Of a stretch of 64,000 nt of DNA, positions 58,654 through 64,000 are shown piece after piece. The translations under genes were made by a program, and so were the position numbers. Every line of letters starts with the position of its first letter. The first letter of the stretch is position 1. Under the pieces are notes generated by a model. That model worked only from the letters and a program-made list of their open reading frames with translations. It had not been told where the DNA came from and did not search any database. Origin of the DNA: Candidatus Peribacteria bacterium (lineage in GTDB: Bacteria; Patescibacteriota; Gracilibacteria; UBA1369; 2-02-FULL-48-14); NCBI GenBank assembly GCA_943357175.1, contig CALRGE010000002.1:1-64000 (forward strand), written 5' to 3'.

Positions 58654-59772
58654 TCAGTTAGAAATTGTATAAGTAGCAGTTCTTTCACCAACAGTTGTTC
58701 TTGTCACTACGGAAGGATAATAGAATGTCCCAGATTGTCCAATATAATAACCTTCGCCAATAACAACTGCTTTATTGTCTGCAAAGGCACTTGTCGCGCT
58801 ACTTTCTAATTGCCACTCTAAATATGGCACCGATTCATCTGTTGTGCTGCCGTAGATAATTAACGGATTAACAATGCTTAATTGAAGGTATAGTTTCTCT
58901 ATACTTGAGTCATTACATATCTCTAATAAATCTGTATCGTCAGGATCAGACGTCGAGGGTGAAGCAGTTGTCAGAACATTATATTTGGTCGCGCTAGAAT
59001 AATCTTGTGCATCATTTATAAGTGATTCATAGATCTCGGTATTCGTTGTTGTAGTCCTAATATAACTACCTCTTGATGGTGTAGCGTCATCACTCGGCAC
59101 CTCGCTCACAACTGTATTCACATCAATATCTTCTCCAATCAACTGCCAAAGTATAATCGACCCATCTTCCTCATAAGTACTTCCCTCATCCAATTCATAC
59201 CTATCACACCCATCTTCATAAGTCCCATCACTACACGGCGTCCTCACTTTCAAATTCCACTCGGTCAAGTTCAATTCATCTGGATTGCTAAGATGATTGG
59301 TGTCACTTGAAAGTGGGTCATAACTATACAAAGGTATCGTCACACTATCCCCATACAAAATCTTATTCCAGTTGCAGGCGTGGTCAACGTCTTCGTCGTC
59401 TGCGGCTAGATAGTTACATTCATCACTTGGGGCGGCAGTCCCTGTCATCGGAATCGGAGTGTAAAACTCCGTCGAAGTGACAGCTCCAACCACGTTGTGT
59501 TGCGCCCGCGAAACAACTGTATATTGAGAAGTCGCACTACTTGTGTCTGAAGTTTCATATCCGGCCTCGGCATCCTTGATTGCCAACAATGCATTATCAA
59601 TTGCACTTTCAGCTGAATATTTTGCATAAACTCCTGATAAAACATCATTATAATAAGTGAGTTTACCAAGAGTTGTTTGAACCGCTGTGGTAGCCACAAT
59701 CATAATAATTGTCGTAATCACAAGTGCATAAATCAGCGAGTATGCAGGTTTTTGTAAGTTTTTATTCAGCAT
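58654..59772 (-). CDS. PilX-like minor pilin-family protein
   Basis: 372 aa. Begins LQKPAYSLIYALVITTIIMI, a class III signal-like helix without the classical FTLIE Glu, then YYNDVLSGVYAKYSAESAID as in PilX N-terminal proteins. The rest is a large Tyr/Ser/Asp-rich external domain with two Cys pairs. It overlaps the upstream pseudopilin by 11 bp. Confidence 0.7.
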   Translation of the reverse strand: MLNKNLQKPAYSLIYALVITTIIMIVATTAVQTTLGKLTYYNDVLSGVYAKYSAESAIDNALLAIKDAEAGYETSDTSSATSQYTVVSRAQHNVVGAVTSTEFYTPIPMTGTAAPSDECNYLAADDEDVDHACNWNKILYGDSVTIPLYSYDPLSSDTNHLSNPDELNLTEWNLKVRTPCSDGTYEDGCDRYELDEGSTYEEDGSIILWQLIGEDIDVNTVVSEVPSDDATPSRGSYIRTTTTNTEIYESLINDAQDYSSATKYNVLTTASPSTSDPDDTDLLEICNDSSIEKLYLQLSIVNPLIIYGSTTDESVPYLEWQLESSATSAFADNKAVVIGEGYYIGQSGTFYYPSVVTRTTVGERTATYTISN

Positions 59773-60820
59773 ATGAATTTATTTTAGAATAGACTCCAGT
59801 AGAAATGGTTCTTTGAAGTGTGATTGTTGGCGTTGTGCCAAGGAAAGTTCCATAATCACTGCTCAAAGTTGCCGTAAAAACGATTGTTACATGTGGTTGA
59901 ATTTGTACAGATAGTGAATCTTCAGCAAAGGCACGATAAGGATCTTCAATTGGCGCTATGTAAACATAAAAACTCGTGATGCTGAGCAGAGAAGGAGAGA
60001 TGAATTCGAAATCATCTGAATCCGTAGTGGTATTTGTTAAATCATCAACATGCGGTACATTTCCGGGTACTGTGCAATCTTCATATGCACTCGCGCAAAC
60101 CCAATTGTCAACGGCACCATCATTGTCTGAATCAGTTCCATCCATTTCAACTTTTGAAAGGCCATAATTCCCCGTGCTATAAAGTTCTTGCACGAAAATA
60201 GTTCTTCTGTCACCACTGCCATTTATTAAGATTAGTTCGTCCGAGTCATAATAAGAGATCGCTGTGCAAGTACTCGAACCTTCGCACATAGCATTAGAGT
60301 AAGTCTCATCGTCTGATGTTGAAGAAAGGATGTCATCTATATCGGGAAACGGATGTGCACCAGTATCCAAATCAAGACTGGCAGTTAGTGGAATCTCAGT
60401 TGGACAATCTGTAGGATACTCCAAAGAAACAACAGAAGAACATGCCGCACCATAACCGTTAACATTATCATAAACACCCTCAGTTGTATTAGGAATATCC
60501 TGAGTTCCCGGATCCATAAATGTCTGTTGGTATTCACCATAATTCACAGTTGCCCACCCGCTTTCCGGACTACCTTGTCGCCCGACTTCTCGCGCATAGT
60601 AGGCTTCATAATCAATCGTGTTTCTATTTACAGCTTGATCAAGTTGATCCATCAATGCTTGCGCTTCGGTATACAAAAAAACCTGAGCCTGAATTTTTTT
60701 CGCCGACTTCAAAATATTACTGGTCACAACCATAGAAACACTCGCCACAACCGCAAACAGTGTGACGCTGATTGTCATCTCGACTAACGTGAATGCTTTT
60801 TTTCTAGTAAACATTTGCAA
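59762..60820 (-). CDS. Type IV pilin/pseudopilin
   Basis: 352 aa. RKKAFTLVEMTISVTLFAVV has the prepilin peptidase site (AFTLVE) and the hydrophobic helix of a type IV pilin or type II secretion pseudopilin of the PulJ/PilW kind. A large external domain with several Cys follows. Start ATG 60820; Met3 at 60814 (MFTRKK) may be the real start. It overlaps its neighbours by 17 and 11 bp. Confidence 0.85.
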   Translation of the reverse strand: MQMFTRKKAFTLVEMTISVTLFAVVASVSMVVTSNILKSAKKIQAQVFLYTEAQALMDQLDQAVNRNTIDYEAYYAREVGRQGSPESGWATVNYGEYQQTFMDPGTQDIPNTTEGVYDNVNGYGAACSSVVSLEYPTDCPTEIPLTASLDLDTGAHPFPDIDDILSSTSDDETYSNAMCEGSSTCTAISYYDSDELILINGSGDRRTIFVQELYSTGNYGLSKVEMDGTDSDNDGAVDNWVCASAYEDCTVPGNVPHVDDLTNTTTDSDDFEFISPSLLSITSFYVYIAPIEDPYRAFAEDSLSVQIQPHVTIVFTATLSSDYGTFLGTTPTITLQRTISTGVYSKINSYAE

Positions 60821-61409
60821 TTGTTCGAGTTAAAGAAAGCGTTTTACTTATTCCGGATTCTGTCCAAGTGACGGTAACTGTGAGGTCGAAGGAATTGGTA
60901 CTTGTATTTGCGACTGTTAATGTGCGGTAATAAATTGTTGATGCAGAGGTATAAGAACTATTCGCACCTTTATTAGCATATAGTTGGTGCGTTGCATCCA
61001 TTGTATAAGTGTAAATTTGTTTTTTTGTCGCACTTGTAGTTAATCCCCAAGCATATAAATTTGTAGTTATATCTCGAGTTAAATAATAAGTTCCATCACT
61101 GATAACGAAAGCAGCGGTACTGGTGCAATTACTGGATGTCGCAGCGGCAGTAGCTCTCAATGATTTCCAACAACTATCCGGATCAGAAGCAAATCGCAAA
61201 TAATTACTATCACGAATATTCTTCACGGCCTCAATTCCTTCCTGAGCCAAATTCATTGCAACCATTTTGTATCCAATCGATTCATTTCCTTTCAAAGATG
61301 AATGCGTTATTCCAATCGCAGCGGAAGAACCAATAATTATTACTGTAACGGCAATAATCGTTTCAATAAGAGATTCGGCAACACGCGACTTGAATTTGAT
61401 GTGGCGCAT
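60804..61409 (-). CDS. Type IV pilin/pseudopilin (PulI/PilV-like)
   Basis: 201 aa. VAESLIETIIAVTVIIIGSS is a prepilin helix with Glu at position +5 after the presumed cleavage site, and GYKMVAMNLAQEGIEAVKNI and RDSNYLRF continue the PilV/PulI type. First gene of the minus-strand pilin operon; only 28 bp separate it from the divergent pseudopilin at 61438. Confidence 0.8.
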   Translation of the reverse strand: MRHIKFKSRVAESLIETIIAVTVIIIGSSAAIGITHSSLKGNESIGYKMVAMNLAQEGIEAVKNIRDSNYLRFASDPDSCWKSLRATAAATSSNCTSTAAFVISDGTYYLTRDITTNLYAWGLTTSATKKQIYTYTMDATHQLYANKGANSSYTSASTIYYRTLTVANTSTNSFDLTVTVTWTESGISKTLSLTRTIANVY

Positions 61410-61437
61410 GAACCAATCATAGCGTTAAAATGTTCTC

Positions 61438-61926
61438 ATGAAAACACTATCCGCCAAGCCCGCCTTCACCCTAGTTGAAATTGTTATTGTTATCATGATG
61501 ATTGGAATTTTCTCTACAGGTTTTGCCATTTCATATTCAAACAGTCAAAAAAAAGTCACTTTCGAAAGTGACAAGGAAAAGGTACTTTCAATTATTCAAA
61601 AAGCACGGAATCTTTCACTCACGAATCTTATGGTCAATGACACACAGGCTGATTATTATTATCTTGAAGTTACTGGAGCAAATCTTACTGGAACAGGTCT
61701 AACTCTAACTGGTTACGACATTGATGGTGTGTCGAGTTTAATTGATTCAGTGACTTTTAGCAGTGGTATATACACAAATCTATTTCTTAAAGTTAAATAT
61801 TATCCGCCATATGGCACTGTTACATTTGATTCTGGTATTCACGGCTTAATTTTAATGGATGGAACCGGAAACAACGCCTCCACAATAACCATCAGCGAAT
61901 TCGGCGGATTTGCGGATGCGACTTAA
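61438..61926 (+). CDS. Type IV pilin/pseudopilin (GspH/FimT-like)
   Basis: 162 aa. KPAFTLVEIVIVIMMIGIFS is the prepilin signal; then KVLSIIQKARNLSLTNLM fits the GspH/FimT helix. It is divergent from the pilin operon. A TAAAAT at 61426-61431 sits 6 bp before the ATG, suggesting a leaderless transcript. It is followed by the third small-RNA gene at 61969. Confidence 0.85.
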   Translation: MKTLSAKPAFTLVEIVIVIMMIGIFSTGFAISYSNSQKKVTFESDKEKVLSIIQKARNLSLTNLMVNDTQADYYYLEVTGANLTGTGLTLTGYDIDGVSSLIDSVTFSSGIYTNLFLKVKYYPPYGTVTFDSGIHGLILMDGTGNNASTITISEFGGFADAT

Positions 61927-61933
61927 ATCTTGT

Positions 61934-61962
61934 TTGATTTTGGCATAGGATTGAATTAGAAT
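61934..61962 (+). promoter_or_regulatory. Promoter of small RNA 3
   Basis: TTGATT (61934-61939), 17-bp spacer, TAGAAT (61957-61962). It lies after the stop of the GspH-like gene; transcription expected from about 61969. Confidence 0.6.
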
Positions 61963-61968
61963 CCAAAC

Positions 61969-62021
61969 GTATCACGAGGGAAAAGCACTTCATAATGTTT
62001 CGTCTTTATGCGGGGCTTTTT
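61969..62021 (+). ncRNA. Candidate small RNA gene 3
   Basis: About 53 nt. Outer stem AAAAGC (61981-61986) with GCTTTT (62015-62020); inner stem CATAA (61991-61995) with TTATG (62006-62010) and a 10-nt loop; T5 at 62017-62021. As at 53.8 kb, the T-run enters the complement of the stop codon of a convergent nuclease-like gene (TCA at 62021-62023). Sequence is not the same as RNAs 1 and 2. It could also be just a terminator of the pilin gene, though it has its own promoter-like sequence. Confidence 0.55.
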
Positions 62022-62509
62022 CATTTGTATTCAAGAATTCCACGTAAATTATTCATATATAAAATCTTTTCTCTAGCCGATTGTTTCAGCAATGCCGAAC
62101 ATTTGTTGAGATTGGGAGCCATCACATATTTCAATTTATCAATTTTATAAAAATACTTTATCAAACAATAAAAATCACCATCGCCACTTACAATTATTGC
62201 TTCATTATAATTTTTCAAGTCAATCATGCTCTGTAGTACAAGCTCAGAATCACAGTTCCCTTTTACCTCTGCATTTTTTGTAATTATTACTGGTTTGAAA
62301 ATTAGTTCAAAGCCAGCGGTTTTTAACCGCAAATATAATTGTTGATTTTTTGGAATGTAGCCTAAAAATAAATACGCTTTTGAAATTTTATATTTCTCCA
62401 AAAGATAAACTCGAAATCTTTTCCAATCCAATTGCCATACCATATCTTGAATTCCCAAGTTCAAATTCTGGCTATCAATAAAAGCATAATTATTTTCTTT
62501 TAAAATCAT
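62021..62509 (-). CDS. NYN-domain (LabA/DUF88-like) nuclease
   Basis: 162 aa. Asp residues of the PIN-like NYN site: NYAFIDSQNLNLGIQDM, KGNCDSELVLQSM, IIVSGDGDFYCLI. The segment LDWKRFRVYLLEKYK and YLFLGYIPKNQQLYL match a CPR-common NYN family. NYN proteins are metal-dependent RNases of unclear target. It ends in Lys-stop read from the same bases as the terminator of small RNA 3. Confidence 0.9.
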   Translation of the reverse strand: MILKENNYAFIDSQNLNLGIQDMVWQLDWKRFRVYLLEKYKISKAYLFLGYIPKNQQLYLRLKTAGFELIFKPVIITKNAEVKGNCDSELVLQSMIDLKNYNEAIIVSGDGDFYCLIKYFYKIDKLKYVMAPNLNKCSALLKQSAREKILYMNNLRGILEYK

Positions 62510-62580
62510 TAGAGTTTTTAAATTACTCTAATAATATTAGACCTTAGATCTGACAAAGTCCTGAATTATTCCTGCAATAA

Positions 62581-64000
62581 TTAAACCACAAATCCAATAA
62601 TTTTCCCTGCAACGAAAATCTCTTTTTTCGCTTCGCCAGTTAAGTATTTCGCGACTACCACTCGAGCGGCGGCAAGTGCTTCCTCCTTCTCCACATCTTT
62701 GCCCAAATCAACAGTGCCTCGCAATTTTCCATTCACCTGAATGCCGTAAGTAATTACATCTTTCACAAGAAATTTAGGGTCAGCTTTTGGCCAGCTCTTT
62801 GTGAAAATACTTTCGCCATGACCGAGTGATTCCCAAACTTCTTCTGCTAGGTGCGGTGCGAGCGGAGCGAGCACGATTGAGATCATTTCTTTCTGACGTT
62901 TATTTAATCCTTTCGCAAATGCAGCATTTGTTAATTCCATCAATGCAGAAATCGCAGTGTTGAAATTCATTTTTTCTATCGATTCTGTCACACGCGCAAC
63001 AGTCTGATGAACCTTCACTTCAAATTCAGCACCGTCACTTTCTAATTCCATACATCTCCAAAATCTATCCACAAACCTTGCGATGCCGGTAATTCCCCGG
63101 TCGCTCCAATCACCGCCCTCCGTGAAAGGTCCCATAAACATCAAATACATTCTGAAAACATCAGATCCGTATTTCTCCACAAACTCATCAGGGCTAACAA
63201 CATTCCCCTTCGACTTGCTCATTTTTGCTCCATCTTTTGTAACAGTTCCTTGATGCACAAGCCGTTTAAATGGCTCAGCAGAACCCACAAATCCCAAATC
63301 ATTCATCACTTTGTGAATGAAGCGCGCATACAACAAATGCATGCAAGCATGCTCGGCTCCACCTATATACATGTCCACCGGCATCCATTTGTCGACAATT
63401 TTTTTATCCCAAGCAGCCGCAGAATTTCCAGCATCAGGATATCTCAAAAAATACCAGCTGCTGCAAACAAAAGTATCCATAGTATCAACTTCACGCTTTC
63501 CTGCTCCTCCACATTTTGGGCATGCAACATTCACAAACTCCTCAACAGTCGCCAATGGGGAAGTGCCTTTCGGAACATAATCTTTCACATGAGGATGAAC
63601 TACCGGTAAATCTTTTTCAGGCACAGGCACCTCTCCACATTTCTCACAATAAATAATCGGGATTGGTGCACCCCAATATCGCTGTCTTGAAATAAGCCAA
63701 TCTCGCAATCGATAGTTCACAATTTTCTTTCCCCATCCGGCAATTTCCATCTCACTTGCCATTTTTTCCAAGGCCTCTCGATTTTTCATTCCGGTATAGG
63801 GTCCGCTATTCACCATTATTCCGTCGTCGTGCAAAGTGTCACTCCACTCCGCCACATCATCTTCATATTTATCGCCATCCTTAGCAACAATCACCTGCGG
63901 CGCCAAAATTTTCATAACTTTTGCAAATTGAAAATCGCGTTCATCGTGTGCAGGAGTTCCCATCACAGAACCAGTTCCATACATCAGCACAAAATCCGCA
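62581..64000 (-). CDS. leuS: Leucyl-tRNA synthetase, C-terminal part (runs off the window)
   Basis: The frame is open to the right edge of the window, so the start is outside. Visible here: YGTGSVMGTPAHDERDFQFA (editing-domain end), DWLISRQRYWGAPIPIIYC, CPKCGGAGKREVDTMDTFVC, YIGGAEHACMHLLYARF, and the class I signature AKMSKSKGNVVSPDEF. The C-terminal anticodon domain ends in APLAPHLAEEVWESLG and the final KIIGFVV. Leu charging of tRNA-Leu is clear. Confidence 0.97.
   Translation of the reverse strand, partial: ADFVLMYGTGSVMGTPAHDERDFQFAKVMKILAPQVIVAKDGDKYEDDVAEWSDTLHDDGIMVNSGPYTGMKNREALEKMASEMEIAGWGKKIVNYRLRDWLISRQRYWGAPIPIIYCEKCGEVPVPEKDLPVVHPHVKDYVPKGTSPLATVEEFVNVACPKCGGAGKREVDTMDTFVCSSWYFLRYPDAGNSAAAWDKKIVDKWMPVDMYIGGAEHACMHLLYARFIHKVMNDLGFVGSAEPFKRLVHQGTVTKDGAKMSKSKGNVVSPDEFVEKYGSDVFRMYLMFMGPFTEGGDWSDRGITGIARFVDRFWRCMELESDGAEFEVKVHQTVARVTESIEKMNFNTAISALMELTNAAFAKGLNKRQKEMISIVLAPLAPHLAEEVWESLGHGESIFTKSWPKADPKFLVKDVITYGIQVNGKLRGTVDLGKDVEKEEALAAARVVVAKYLTGEAKKEIFVAGKIIGFVV

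Noticed and set aside
1-64000. TGA-as-Gly (Gracilibacteria) code
   Set aside because: Many intact, recognisable genes end at TGA (for example DHH, tsaB and recombinase) with no in-frame read-through.
1-64000. CRISPR array or rRNA operon
   Set aside because: No regularly spaced repeats of 23-40 bp and no 16S, 23S or 5S signature segments were seen.

Overview
The window looks like chromosome of a Candidate Phyla Radiation (Patescibacteria) bacterium. The support is: AT-rich, tightly packed genes with many overlapping ends; almost no clear Shine-Dalgarno sequences and at least one likely leaderless promoter; three S-layer-homology (SLH) proteins; two Cys-rich CxxC-repeat paralogues and an NYN-domain gene of types I associate with CPR genomes; and only core information-processing genes plus cell-surface genes. 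TGA, TAG and TAA all end clearly intact genes, so the code is standard and not the TGA=Gly code of Gracilibacteria. Assignment to a lineage (Peregrinibacteria-like is my guess) is inference.

Layout. 1-18.5 kb is mostly core: 3' end of recJ, a DUF4256-like gene, a DHH phosphoesterase, yebC, a cyclic-nucleotide-binding-like protein, two coupled cell-wall lipoproteins, malic enzyme, an SLH protein, hisS, a VapBC pair, tsaD, small membrane proteins and cca. 18.7-23.5 kb is an accessory island: a lytic transglycosylase, a BRO-type gene broken by one amber codon, a HEPN-like gene with a small partner, two PIN-domain genes, two truncated DUF1697 fragments and a duplicated 79-bp promoter/operator block. 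23.5-32.8 kb holds rlmD and rlmH (the latter apparently starting at CTG), a CapA-type enzyme, a beta-CASP ribonuclease, an ice-binding-like surface protein overlapping a sortase, a run of small stress-type proteins and a protein made of five 11-residue repeats. 33-39.6 kb has the Cys-rich paralogues, an SLH protein and unknown genes. About 39.65-46.28 kb is an integrated element (XRE regulator, small orphan genes, ssDNA-binding-like protein, P-loop replication ATPase, large serine recombinase) whose recombinase stop codon lies inside a tRNA-Gly gene. 46.4-53.5 kb has rnhA, an FAD oxidoreductase, trxA and an operon of a giant amidase/SpoIID protein, tsaB, rsmI and a GNAT. 53.6-64 kb has two tandem small-RNA genes facing a small basic RNase-like gene, an adenylate cyclase, a MYXO-CTERM-like surface protein, a pseudopilin operon, a third small-RNA gene facing an NYN-nuclease gene, and leuS.

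The most unusual signal is the pairing, seen twice (53.65-54.2 kb and 61.93-62.5 kb), of a roughly 50-nt RNA gene with its own promoter and terminator and a convergent ribonuclease-like gene whose stop codon abuts the RNA's terminal U-run. At the first locus the RNA gene is duplicated with 27 identical core bases while the basal stem has changed and still pairs. This fits an RNA-controlled nuclease (toxin-antitoxin-like or autoregulatory) module, but no function can be shown from sequence alone.
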